A DNA stretch of 10,047 nt, taken from the NCBI GenBank assembly GCA_016189845.1, contig JACPRT010000174.1:1-10047 (forward strand), read 5' to 3'. Positions 1-6,917 of this stretch are shown piece after piece. Made by a program: the position numbers and the translations under genes. Below the pieces are notes generated by a model. That model was not told the origin of the DNA. It was given only the letters and a program-made list of their open reading frames with translations, and ran no database searches. This DNA is from Chloroflexota bacterium (GTDB lineage: Bacteria; Chloroflexota; Dehalococcoidia; Lucifugimonadales; Lucifugimonadaceae). The stretch's first letter is position 1; every line of letters begins with the position of its first letter.

Positions 1-1058
1 AGATTACCGTGATGCGGCGCATCGGCGATCGCGTCAAGGCGATCGAGGCGGAGCTCGAGGGCATCCAGGCGACACTGAATGCGATCCTGCTGACGCTGCC
101 CAACCGTCCGCTGGCTGACGTGCCTGTCGGCGCCGACTCGGCGGCCAACGTGATCGTCGGGCAGGCTGGAGAGCCGGTCACGAGGGACTATCCGATCCCG
201 GCCCACTGGGACCTCGATCCCGAAACGGTCGGCATCAATGTGGAGGCGGGAACGCGCATGTCGGGCGCCCGCTTCTACGCGCTGACTGGCAAGGCCTCGC
301 AACTGCAGCGGGCGCTCGTGAACTGGATGCTCGACACGCACGTGCGCGAGCACGGGTATACCGAAGTGGCGCCGCCGCTCCTGGTGCGCGGCGACACGAT
401 GACGGGGTCGGGCAACCTTCCTAAATTCGCCGACAACCTGTACCACGACGCGGAGGAAGATCTCTGGCTGCTGCCGACCGCGGAGGTCGCGCTCAACGCG
501 CTGCACGCCGGCGAAATCATCCCCGCCGGGCGCCTGCCGCTGAAGTACGTCGCGCACACCCAGTGCTTCCGGCGAGAGAAGGCGGCCGCTGGCCGGGACA
601 CGCGCGGCATCAAGCGGGTGCACCAGTTCGAGAAGGTCGAGATGTTCCGCTTCGTCGAGCCGGCGCAATCGGAGGCCGCGCTCGCCGAAATGGTCGATGA
701 GGCGTCGAAGCTCTGCGAACGCCTCGGCCTGGCATACCGCGTGCTCAAACTCTGCACCGGTGACATCGGATTCCAATCAGCCAAGACGTTCGACCTCGAG
801 GTATGGGCGGCCGGATCGCAGGAGTGGCTCGAGGTCAGCTCGGTGTCAACCTGCACCGATTTTCAGTGCCGGCGGAACAACACTCGATACCGCCCCCGCC
901 CGGAGGCGGGCCCCCGCTTTCCTCACACCCTCAATGGTTCTGGGTTGGCAATCCCTCGCGTGCTGATCGCGTTGGTGGAGAACAACTACCAGGCCGACGG
1001 CACGGTCACGGTGCCGGGGGTCCTGAGGCCGTACGCCGGCTTCGACCGTATCCCCTGA
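1..1058 (+). CDS. serS: Seryl-tRNA synthetase, 5'-truncated by window edge
   Basis: Class II aminoacyl-tRNA synthetase that activates serine with ATP and loads it on tRNA-Ser (and on tRNA-Sec where selenocysteine is used); cytoplasmic. The frame is open to the window edge and the first visible residues are the second half of the N-terminal coiled-coil arm (VKAIEAELEGIQATLN...LPN), so the GTG/ATG at 9-14 are internal codons and roughly 75-80 residues are missing compared with the usual ~425. Counting from position 9, motif 2 is near residues 187-211 (FRREKAAAGRDTRG then RVHQFEKVE) and motif 3 near 308-328 (LNGSGLAIPRV...ENNYQ). The serine-pocket region reads EVSSVSTCTDFQCRRNNTRYR. Motif 2 has EKAAAG where many bacteria have EAGxxG; I recall EKM(S)AG-type variants in Chloroflexota. 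It ends with TGA at 1056-1058. Identity is certain; only the start is missing. Confidence 0.97.
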   Translation, partial: ITVMRRIGDRVKAIEAELEGIQATLNAILLTLPNRPLADVPVGADSAANVIVGQAGEPVTRDYPIPAHWDLDPETVGINVEAGTRMSGARFYALTGKASQLQRALVNWMLDTHVREHGYTEVAPPLLVRGDTMTGSGNLPKFADNLYHDAEEDLWLLPTAEVALNALHAGEIIPAGRLPLKYVAHTQCFRREKAAAGRDTRGIKRVHQFEKVEMFRFVEPAQSEAALAEMVDEASKLCERLGLAYRVLKLCTGDIGFQSAKTFDLEVWAAGSQEWLEVSSVSTCTDFQCRRNNTRYRPRPEAGPRFPHTLNGSGLAIPRVLIALVENNYQADGTVTVPGVLRPYAGFDRIP

Positions 1059-1197
1059 CGTCGAGTTGAATGGCTCGGGAAGGCGTAAGCTGATAGACCG
1101 TGCCATCACGGCGCGACGTATGTAAATGGGAACGGCCTACCGGCGCGGCCCACGGGGCGGGCGCACACGGAAGCCGCAACGTCCTGTCGGACACAAC

Positions 1198-1201
1198 GAG
1201 G
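1198..1201 (+). promoter_or_regulatory. Ribosome binding site of the phosphatase gene
   Basis: GAGG ends 9 nt before the GTG at 1211. It supports this downstream start over the in-frame GTG at 1100, which has no comparable purine-rich site in front of it. Confidence 0.5.
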
Positions 1202-1210
1202 TACTGGATA

Positions 1211-1984
1211 GTGCTGAATGTCAACGAGCGGGCCGCGCGGCCCGCGGAGGACCGCTGCGTCCGGTTCGAGGCCGCCTATAACTTCAGGGACCTCGGCGGG
1301 TACCGGTGCAATGATGGCCGAAGACTTCGCTGGCGCCGCCTGTATCGCAGCGGTGCGCTGCAATGGATGACCCAGGGCGATGCGCACAAGGCTCGGGAGG
1401 TCCTCGGAGTCCGCAGCGTAATCGACTTGCGAAACAGCGAAGAAGTCCAGCGGGACGGATGCGCGCCGTTCCTGCAGCACCCGGTGAGGTACTTTCACGT
1501 ACCGATCCTGGACGGGGAGCGCCGGGCGAGCCAGCAGGCCCAGGAGCGCCCGGACTTCGATATGTCGAGACTGTACCTGCGCATGCTCCGCGACGGCGCA
1601 AACGATTTCGCCCGGGCGGTGCGGATGGTCGTGGCGCACGCCCACGAGCCGATCGTGTTCCATTGCGCCGCCGGCAAGGACCGGACGGGCCTGCTCGCGG
1701 CCATATTGCTGGGCGCGTTCGGCGTGTCGGACGACGACATCATCGACGACTACGCGCTGACCTCCCGCCACCTTGACCCGATCATCGAGAGGATGCGCTC
1801 GACCCCCGGCTACGCCGAGATAGTTGGCGACCTCCCGGCCGACATCTTCAGCTCGCGGCCCGAGGCGATGGCCAGGACGCTGGAAGGCGTCCGCGCCCGC
1901 TGGGGGTCGATGCGGGACTACCTCGCGAGCATCGGCCTCGACGAGGCGGAGCTCGCGGGGATCGAAGAATCCGTCCTGGAGTAG
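1211..1984 (+). CDS. Tyrosine-protein phosphatase, Y_phosphatase3 (PF13350-like) family
   Basis: Predicted cysteine-dependent phosphatase of 257 aa. The signature HC-x5-R loop is HCAAGKDRTG, giving nucleophile Cys152 and phosphate-binding Arg158. The family's hallmark N-terminal strings are present: NFRDLGGY (24-31), LYRSGAL (44-50) and VIDLRNSEEV (70-79). After the loop comes a helical C-terminus (DDDIIDDYALTSRHL). No signal peptide or membrane segment, so it is probably cytoplasmic. Relatives dephosphorylate phosphotyrosine and in some cases phosphoinositides; the substrate here is unknown. I chose GTG 1211 because GAGG sits at 1198-1201, 9 nt upstream, and homology begins shortly after it. 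The frame could start at GTG 1100, but those extra 37 residues look non-protein-like. It lies 152 nt after serS on the same strand, so cotranscription is possible. Its TAG stop touches the stop of the convergent lipoprotein gene. Confidence 0.9.
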   Translation: MLNVNERAARPAEDRCVRFEAAYNFRDLGGYRCNDGRRLRWRRLYRSGALQWMTQGDAHKAREVLGVRSVIDLRNSEEVQRDGCAPFLQHPVRYFHVPILDGERRASQQAQERPDFDMSRLYLRMLRDGANDFARAVRMVVAHAHEPIVFHCAAGKDRTGLLAAILLGAFGVSDDDIIDDYALTSRHLDPIIERMRSTPGYAEIVGDLPADIFSSRPEAMARTLEGVRARWGSMRDYLASIGLDEAELAGIEESVLE

Positions 1985-4054
1985 CTACTCTCCAGGGCGG
2001 GTCTGGATGGGCGACAGCCTGAGCGTGTAAGGGGCCGCCGCCATGGAATCGGGCGTCGCGGCGCTCACGATTACGACGACCGTTTCCTCCGGATCGACCC
2101 CGTCGAGCCTGAATTCGGCGTCGCCCGACGGTCCAACCGCCACCTGCGCGGCCCGCAGCGGGGAGCCCTGCCTGATCCGGACGACCTGGATGAGCCAGGT
2201 TTGCGGAATCGCGTTCGATACCCGGACAAAGCCGTTGCTCTCCCAGTCCCTGTCCGTTTCCGCGAAGTCGAACCAGCCGGTTTCTCGGATCTCGAAATCG
2301 TCGAAACAGATTCCCTGCAGGTGGACCGCGTCGTCGGTCACGTACTCCAGCCGAAGCAGGACTTTCTTCCCGGCCAAGGGGGTCAGGTCTATCTGCTCCG
2401 ACAGCCAGCCGTCGCTCTTGCCGGTGTAGCCAGCGCCGAAGGCGGCGCCATTGGTGTTTCGCTGCGTCGTGTGCAGCCCTTCGAGGATCGTCCAGGTCTT
2501 TCCGCCGTCCTCCGACGCCTCGACGTATGCATAGTCCCATTCGTCTTCGATGCCGAACCACACCGAGTAGCGCAACACGGCGCTGGTCACAGGGGTCAGG
2601 TCGATTTCTCGGGTGAGTGTCGAATCGATGGAGTCGCCCTGATTGCTCCACCAGCACGCCCTCAGACTCTTCGGTGCGACCGGGAACAGTTCGGTCGCTG
2701 ATTCCCCTTCGAATTTCAACGAGAGTCCGGTTGCGCCGGGGCGGACCACGAAGTAGGACGCCCCCATCTGCGCAGCCTGCCCGGTGATCGTTTCGTCTGA
2801 GGAGACCATGCGGCTGACGAGCGGCCCCAGCTTTCGATTGGAATAGCCGTAGCGCGTCCCGTCTTCATCTGCATAGTTCGCGATCACCCAATCGCCAAAC
2901 ACGTCGAGCGCGCGCTCGCGGAAACCCAGTTGCTCAAGATAGGCGTCGATGCCATCCAGGCCGTCGCGGCCCTGGGCGACAAGCCGCCGGATTTCGCGGT
3001 CCCCGCCGTAATGCTGGATCAGGTAGTCCCCGAACAGCATCGCCCCGCCGTAGTGCGGCCCCGTGTCCGGACCATCAGGCCACACGTTCAATTGCACGTT
3101 CGGATTCGCAAGGAACGCCGGCACGCTCTGCGCGGAGAGCCCGGCTTTGTCGACCGCGACCTCCGACAGCCCCTCGTTGATCCATGTGTCTTCGCCGGGG
3201 TCGGCCGCGAAGTGGACGGCGTGCTGCAACTCATGTGCCAGGACGTTCATGTACGAAGCCGAGCCGACTGCCAGCTTGCGGGCATCGACGTAGATGATCT
3301 TGCGCCCGTTGGAGAACGGGTGGACCTCGGGGGGGAACTCGTCGCTCGAGCTGTAATAACCGGCCAGGCCGGCCTCCAGGTCGGTGTGGAAGATCGTGAT
3401 GCGCGGGTCGCCGTTCAGGCCCGGGCCCCCGAGGTCCCCGAACAGGCTCGTCACCCCCGGCCATACCTGTTCCTCGAACCCGCGAACCGCGCGGTCGAGG
3501 TTCGCCGGGTCGACCGGGGTGGTCATGCCGAAGAGCCACACCGCGTGATCACTGATCCGCCGTACGACGGCCTGGACTCGCTGTGCGCCGCCGCTGTCCT
3601 GCAGCACCCACAACTCCTCCTGGGCGCCCTCCCTGATGGTCGGTGGCGAAGCGCGGGGAATGGAGTCGATAGGCTGCTCCCGTCGGAGCCGCAGCCGGCG
3701 GGCCAGATCGAGCGGGTCGCGGTCGGGCGGGGTCGGAATTATCTGTGCGGGCGCCGGCTGGACGGGCGCGGGGATCGGCCTCACGGGCAGGATCGTGGCG
3801 GTCGGTGAGGGGACCGACGTAGAAGGCGTTGTGGTCGCAGGCGCCAGGGAAGGGGATGGGGAAGGGGATGAGCGTGAAGGTGGAGCCAGCGAAGGAACCG
3901 GGGAGGGCGCCGAAGATTGAGAGCCGGATGGCGCAGCAGTCGTGGGCGGAGGAGTCGGGGTTGCACCCGGCGTCTCGCCCGGCCGGGCACGCGGCGCGGA
4001 CGAGCACGCGACGAGCAGCGTGGCTCCGAGGACAAGCAGGACTAATAACTTCAA
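1985..4054 (-). CDS. Secreted lipoprotein zinc metallopeptidase, immune inhibitor A/M6-like
   Basis: A 689-aa exported lipoprotein. The signal peptide MKLLVLLVLGATLLVAC gives a lipobox LVAC with Cys17 as lipidation site. Residues ~20-115 are a Pro/Ser/Thr-rich linker. A globular zinc-protease domain follows (~140-420) with HELQH at 274-278 and a downstream WINEGLSE in which Glu294 is the likely third zinc ligand (HExxH plus Glu, gluzincin pattern). Residues ~465-590 (CWWSNQGDSIDS...GICFDDFEI) resemble the MAM/jelly-roll module of immune inhibitor A proteins and hold Cys467 and Cys583, a possible disulfide. A beta-rich tail follows. It probably degrades extracellular protein while anchored to the membrane. 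The start is TTG, overlapping the pth stop (ATTGA), with no clear Shine-Dalgarno site, suggesting translation coupled to pth. No alternative start lies upstream in frame. Protease role is inferred from motifs; substrate unknown. Confidence 0.85.
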   Translation of the reverse strand: MKLLVLLVLGATLLVACSSAPRARPGETPGATPTPPPTTAAPSGSQSSAPSPVPSLAPPSRSSPSPSPSLAPATTTPSTSVPSPTATILPVRPIPAPVQPAPAQIIPTPPDRDPLDLARRLRLRREQPIDSIPRASPPTIREGAQEELWVLQDSGGAQRVQAVVRRISDHAVWLFGMTTPVDPANLDRAVRGFEEQVWPGVTSLFGDLGGPGLNGDPRITIFHTDLEAGLAGYYSSSDEFPPEVHPFSNGRKIIYVDARKLAVGSASYMNVLAHELQHAVHFAADPGEDTWINEGLSEVAVDKAGLSAQSVPAFLANPNVQLNVWPDGPDTGPHYGGAMLFGDYLIQHYGGDREIRRLVAQGRDGLDGIDAYLEQLGFRERALDVFGDWVIANYADEDGTRYGYSNRKLGPLVSRMVSSDETITGQAAQMGASYFVVRPGATGLSLKFEGESATELFPVAPKSLRACWWSNQGDSIDSTLTREIDLTPVTSAVLRYSVWFGIEDEWDYAYVEASEDGGKTWTILEGLHTTQRNTNGAAFGAGYTGKSDGWLSEQIDLTPLAGKKVLLRLEYVTDDAVHLQGICFDDFEIRETGWFDFAETDRDWESNGFVRVSNAIPQTWLIQVVRIRQGSPLRAAQVAVGPSGDAEFRLDGVDPEETVVVIVSAATPDSMAAAPYTLRLSPIQTRPGE
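3847..3867 (+). repeat. G-run tract with G-quadruplex pattern in the lipoprotein linker
   Basis: Four runs of guanines (3, 4, 4 and 4) are separated by 2-nt spacers AA, AT and AA on the + strand, a textbook G4 pattern. On the minus strand the tract encodes the Ser-Pro repeat SPSPSPS of the lipoprotein linker, so the repeat may simply reflect low-complexity coding. The G-rich strand is the template strand of that gene. Confidence 0.6.
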
Positions 4055-4653
4055 TTGAATTCGTTCATTGCGGCCTGAATGCCACGAGCGGCGATCGCCT
4101 CGATGCTATCGGCCGCGCGCATCACGGCTTCGTCCACCAGCACCCGGTCCTCCCGGGTCAGCGGGCCGAGGACGTGATCGATTTCCCTGCCTCGCGTGCC
4201 AGGCCGCCCGACCCCGATCCGGACCCGGCCGAACTCGGTCGATCCGATCGCGCCCATGATCGACTTCAGCCCGTTGTGGCCTCCCGCGCTGCCCCGTGCC
4301 CTTATCCGGATCTTGCCGGGTTCGAGGTCCATGTCGTCCACAAGTACGACAAGCCGCTCGGGCCCGGCCGCATGCCGGCGGAGCAGGTACCCGACCGCCT
4401 GCCCACTCTCGTTCATATAGGTCCGCGGCACGGCCAGCAACACGCTTCGGCCGGCGAGGGTCGCCTCGGCGGCGTCGACCCGCGAGTCGATCCGCTTCAG
4501 CTTGACGCCGCACCGCCGGGCAAGCTCGTCGAGGCACCATGCCCCGGCGTTGTGGCGGGTGTTGCGGTAGTCGGCGCCCGGGTTGCCGAGGCCGACGACG
4601 ATGAGGTCCGGCGTCTTTTTAGACTTGAGCGTGTTCCAGAGCTTTCCAACCAC
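4051..4653 (-). CDS. pth: Peptidyl-tRNA hydrolase
   Basis: Cleaves the ester bond of peptidyl-tRNAs that drop off ribosomes, recycling tRNA; cytoplasmic and essential in most bacteria. The 200-aa product matches the family's ~190-200 length. Visible catalytic and binding residues: GLGNPG (Asn24), RHNAG (His34, the catalytic base), TYMN (Met80), DDMDL (Asp106, pairing with the catalytic His) and GGHNGL (Asn127). The frame stays open far upstream inside ligA, but homology starts at VVGKLWNTLK...DLIVVGLGNPG. GTG 4653 is the only sensible start, with two bases between it and the ligA stop. A Shine-Dalgarno site is weak (AAGG ~13 nt upstream), consistent with coupling to ligA translation. It ends in TGA, which overlaps the TTG start of the downstream lipoprotein gene. 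Confidence 0.96.
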   Translation of the reverse strand: MVGKLWNTLKSKKTPDLIVVGLGNPGADYRNTRHNAGAWCLDELARRCGVKLKRIDSRVDAAEATLAGRSVLLAVPRTYMNESGQAVGYLLRRHAAGPERLVVLVDDMDLEPGKIRIRARGSAGGHNGLKSIMGAIGSTEFGRVRIGVGRPGTRGREIDHVLGPLTREDRVLVDEAVMRAADSIEAIAARGIQAAMNEFN

Positions 4654-4655
4654 GA

Positions 4656-6701
4656 CTAGCCGGGCGCCTTGTGCACAAGGCGGAGGAAAGCGTCCTCGTC
4701 GATGGTCGTGACGCCAAGCCGCCGGGCGTCGTCCAGCTTGGACCCGGGTTCCGCGCCCACGACGACGTAGTCGGTCTTCTTCGAAACGCTCCCCGAGATC
4801 TGGCCGCCGAGCGACTTGATCAGCGACTGCGCCTCGGCACGTGTATACCGTTCGAGGGAGCCCGTGACCACGAATCTCTTGCCCTCCAGAGGCTTCGGGC
4901 CGCTTCGCGCGGCAGTATCCTCGTGCGGGTCGATTCCGGCGGCCGCCAGCTTGTCCAGCACCTTCTGGTTCCCTGGCGTGTCGAGCCACTGCCGCACGCT
5001 TCGTGCGATCTCCGGACCGATCCCCTCGATTTCGTCGATGGCCTCCACGGAGGCGTTCCGCAGGGCGTCGGTCGAGCCGAACCGGCCGGCCAGCAGCTCC
5101 GCGATCTCGTTTCCGACATGCTGGATCCCCAGGGCGAAAAGCAGACGGCTCAATGGCCGTTGCCTGGCGGCGTCGATGGACGCGAGGAGCTTGTCGACGC
5201 TCTTTTCGCCCATGCGTTCGAGCTCGAGCAGCTCCGAACGGCGGGACTCGAGCGAATAGACATCTGCGACGTCCTGTACGAGCCCGGCGTGGATCAACGT
5301 CTTCGCGAGTTTCTCTCCCAGCCCTTCGATGTCCATTGCGCCCCGGGACGCGAAATGCTCGAGCAGCCGCTCGAACTGGACGGGGCATCGTGAGTTCACG
5401 CACCTGGTCACGGCTTCGCCCGGGTCCCTGACGACCGGCTCACCGCAGCTGGGGCATTCCTTCGGCAGCCTGTACTCCTTCGAGCCGGCGGGGCGCTTCG
5501 ACAGGACCGGGCCGACGACCTGCGGGATCACGTCGCCCGCCCGCTGGACGATCACGGTATCGCCCTCGCGGATGTCCTTGCGGCGCACGTCGTCCTCGTT
5601 GTGAAGCGTCGCCTGGCTCACCATTACCCCGCCGACGAAGACCGGTTCCAGGACTGCGTACGGGTTCAGGCTGCCCGTACGGCCCACATTCACGCGTATC
5701 TCCTTCAGGAGCGTGGTCGCCTGCTCCGCGGCGAACTTGAAAGCGGTCGCCCACCGGGGCTCTCTGCCCACGTATCCGAGCCGCTGGGCGATGCGACGTT
5801 CGTTCGCCTTGACGACCATGCCGTCGATCGCAAAATCCCACTTCGTGCGGACGCCGCCGACCTCTTCGAATGCCTTCAATGCCTCGTCGAGGTCATTTGC
5901 CCGCCGAGACCATGGCGGAGTCTTGAAACCCCAGTCGCGCAGCGTCTGCAACGTGTCCCACTGGGTGACCGGAGTGGCGCTGTCGTTGGCGTACCCGATG
6001 GCATACGCGAAGAAGTCGAGAGGCCGCTTCGCGGTGATCCGGGAATCGAGCTGTCGCAACGCGCCAGAAGCGGCGTTGCGGGGATTCACGTACAGGGGCT
6101 CGCCCTGTGCCTCACGGTCCTTGTTGAGCTGTTCGAACGCCCTTTTCGGGAAGAACACCTCGCCCCTGACCTCGACCACCCGGGGATGCCCGTCGCCGCC
6201 AATGCGGAGCGGGATGGTACGGATAGTCCTGAGGTTGGCGGTGACGTCTTCGCCGCGGATGCCGTCGCCACGGGTGGCCCCTCTGGTCAGCACCCCGTCC
6301 TCGTAGGTCAGTGCGATGGCCAGACCGTCGATCTTCAGCTCGCAGACCATGTCGAAGTTCTTGAGGTCGCCGTAGTCGCATGCCCTGCGGTACCACGCTC
6401 GTAGCTCGTCGGCATCGAAAACGTTGCTGAGACTGAGCAACGGTACGGGATGCTCGACGGTCCTGAACCCGGGAGCGGGCGGCGCGCCCACGCGCTGGGT
6501 GGGGGAATCCGGCGCCCGGAGTTCCGGGTGCTGCTCTTCGAGGTCTTTGAGTTCACGGAAGAGCCGGTCGAACTCTGCGTCGGATATCTCCGGCTGCGCG
6601 AGCACGTGGTAGAGGTGATTGTGCCGGTTGATCTCTTTCCGCAGCCACTCGGCGCGCCGGGCAGCGTCGGCGGGTACGGATGGTCGAGGATTCGCGCTCA
6701 T
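4656..6701 (-). CDS. ligA: NAD-dependent DNA ligase
   Basis: Seals nicks in duplex DNA using NAD+ during replication and repair; 681 aa, full length for the family. The order is complete. The Ia domain (YHVLAQPEISDAEFDRL, ~31-47) is followed by an adenylation domain with nucleophile Lys123 in CELKIDG. Next come GATRGDGIRGEDVT (141-154), the FKFA motif near 321-324 and an OB fold (~335-400). A four-Cys zinc finger (Cys416, 419, 434, 439) leads into helix-hairpin-helix repeats (MDIEGLGEKLAK and the 510-580 region) and a C-terminal BRCT domain (~602-681, GKRFVVTGSL). The ATG start at 6701 follows a strong GGAGG (6705-6709) at a short 3-nt spacing. It is the first gene of a minus-strand operon with pth and the lipoprotein protease. 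Confidence 0.98.
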   Translation of the reverse strand: MSANPRPSVPADAARRAEWLRKEINRHNHLYHVLAQPEISDAEFDRLFRELKDLEEQHPELRAPDSPTQRVGAPPAPGFRTVEHPVPLLSLSNVFDADELRAWYRRACDYGDLKNFDMVCELKIDGLAIALTYEDGVLTRGATRGDGIRGEDVTANLRTIRTIPLRIGGDGHPRVVEVRGEVFFPKRAFEQLNKDREAQGEPLYVNPRNAASGALRQLDSRITAKRPLDFFAYAIGYANDSATPVTQWDTLQTLRDWGFKTPPWSRRANDLDEALKAFEEVGGVRTKWDFAIDGMVVKANERRIAQRLGYVGREPRWATAFKFAAEQATTLLKEIRVNVGRTGSLNPYAVLEPVFVGGVMVSQATLHNEDDVRRKDIREGDTVIVQRAGDVIPQVVGPVLSKRPAGSKEYRLPKECPSCGEPVVRDPGEAVTRCVNSRCPVQFERLLEHFASRGAMDIEGLGEKLAKTLIHAGLVQDVADVYSLESRRSELLELERMGEKSVDKLLASIDAARQRPLSRLLFALGIQHVGNEIAELLAGRFGSTDALRNASVEAIDEIEGIGPEIARSVRQWLDTPGNQKVLDKLAAAGIDPHEDTAARSGPKPLEGKRFVVTGSLERYTRAEAQSLIKSLGGQISGSVSKKTDYVVVGAEPGSKLDDARRLGVTTIDEDAFLRLVHKAPG

Positions 6702-6762
6702 ATCCCTCCGGCCGGATGCAGTCGCGCCAATCTTCGGTCGGATGAACTCGGGGCCCCCGGCC

Positions 6763-6768
6763 AGTATA
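6763..6768 (-). promoter_or_regulatory. Possible -10 box for the ligA operon
   Basis: TATACT on the minus strand matches the sigma-70 -10 consensus at 5 of 6 bases and lies ~62 nt upstream of the ligA ATG. No recognisable -35 hexamer is found 16-18 nt further upstream. Confidence 0.3.
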
Positions 6769-6819
6769 GCAATGGCGCCGTGGAATGCCCGCAGCCGGCG
6801 TGGCTCACATCTGGCGTCC

Positions 6820-6825
6820 TATACT
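6820..6825 (+). promoter_or_regulatory. Possible -10 box for the DUF1015 gene
   Basis: TATACT on the plus strand, 5 of 6 to the sigma-70 consensus, directly followed by the tandem 15-nt repeats. The -35 position (around 6797) is GC-rich and does not match TTGACA. Confidence 0.3.
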
Positions 6826-6855
6826 CGTTTGCCTGTTACCCGTTTACCTGTGACG
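6826..6855 (+). repeat. Tandem imperfect 15-nt direct repeat
   Basis: CGTTTGCCTGTTACC at 6826-6840 is followed without a gap by CGTTTACCTGTGACG at 6841-6855, matching at 12 of 15 positions. It sits immediately downstream of a -10-like TATACT and so could be a regulator binding site, though no known operator is recognised. Confidence 0.5.
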
Positions 6856-6898
6856 TGCAGCCCTGAGTCGCCGGCCCTTTGAGCGCCGGCAGAACGGC

Positions 6899-6906
6899 GA
6901 GGAAGG
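6899..6906 (+). promoter_or_regulatory. Ribosome binding site for the DUF1015 TTG start
   Basis: GAGGAAGG ends 11 nt before the TTG at 6918 and is the only strong purine-rich site near the beginning of the homologous region. It supports the unusual TTG start. Confidence 0.55.
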
Positions 6907-6917
6907 CCTGGTGAAGA

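Larger units (their letters stand above)
6702..6917. promoter_or_regulatory. Divergent intergenic region between ligA and the DUF1015 gene
   Basis: 216 nt that must hold promoters for both directions. It contains TATACT on the minus strand (6768-6763, about 62 nt before the ligA ATG) and TATACT on the plus strand (6820-6825, about 92 nt before the DUF1015 start); neither has a convincing -35 box. It also contains a tandem pair of 15-nt imperfect repeats (6826-6855) and a short GCCGGC inverted pair (6870-6875 and 6885-6890). No ORF or structured RNA is recognisable. Confidence 0.6.

Noticed and set aside
1098..1111. CCGTG/CACGG hairpin after serS as a terminator
   Set aside because: Only 5 bp, with no T-tract following, so it is not a credible intrinsic terminator.
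1100..1210. 37-residue N-terminal extension of the phosphatase from GTG 1100
   Set aside because: The sequence has no family similarity and no RBS. GTG 1211 has GAGG in front and gives a normal-length protein.
2930..3808. Long plus-strand ORF of 292 aa inside the protease gene
   Set aside because: It is antisense to a convincing lipoprotein gene, with composition typical of GC-rich shadow frames and no recognisable motif.
3829..4659. Plus-strand 276-aa ORF across the lipoprotein start and pth
   Set aside because: It is antisense to pth, whose catalytic motifs are all present; no motif of its own.
4051..5403. 450-aa form of Pth extending into ligA
   Set aside because: The extra ~250 residues are the out-of-frame reading of ligA, Arg-rich and without family similarity. 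Pth homology begins at GTG 4653.
5601..6404. Plus-strand 267-aa ORF inside ligA
   Set aside because: Shadow frame opposite a full-length, motif-complete DNA ligase.
6870..6890. GCCGGC...GCCGGC hairpin in the DUF1015 leader as attenuator or terminator
   Set aside because: A six-base self-complementary motif repeated in GC-rich DNA with no T-run after it; too weak to call.
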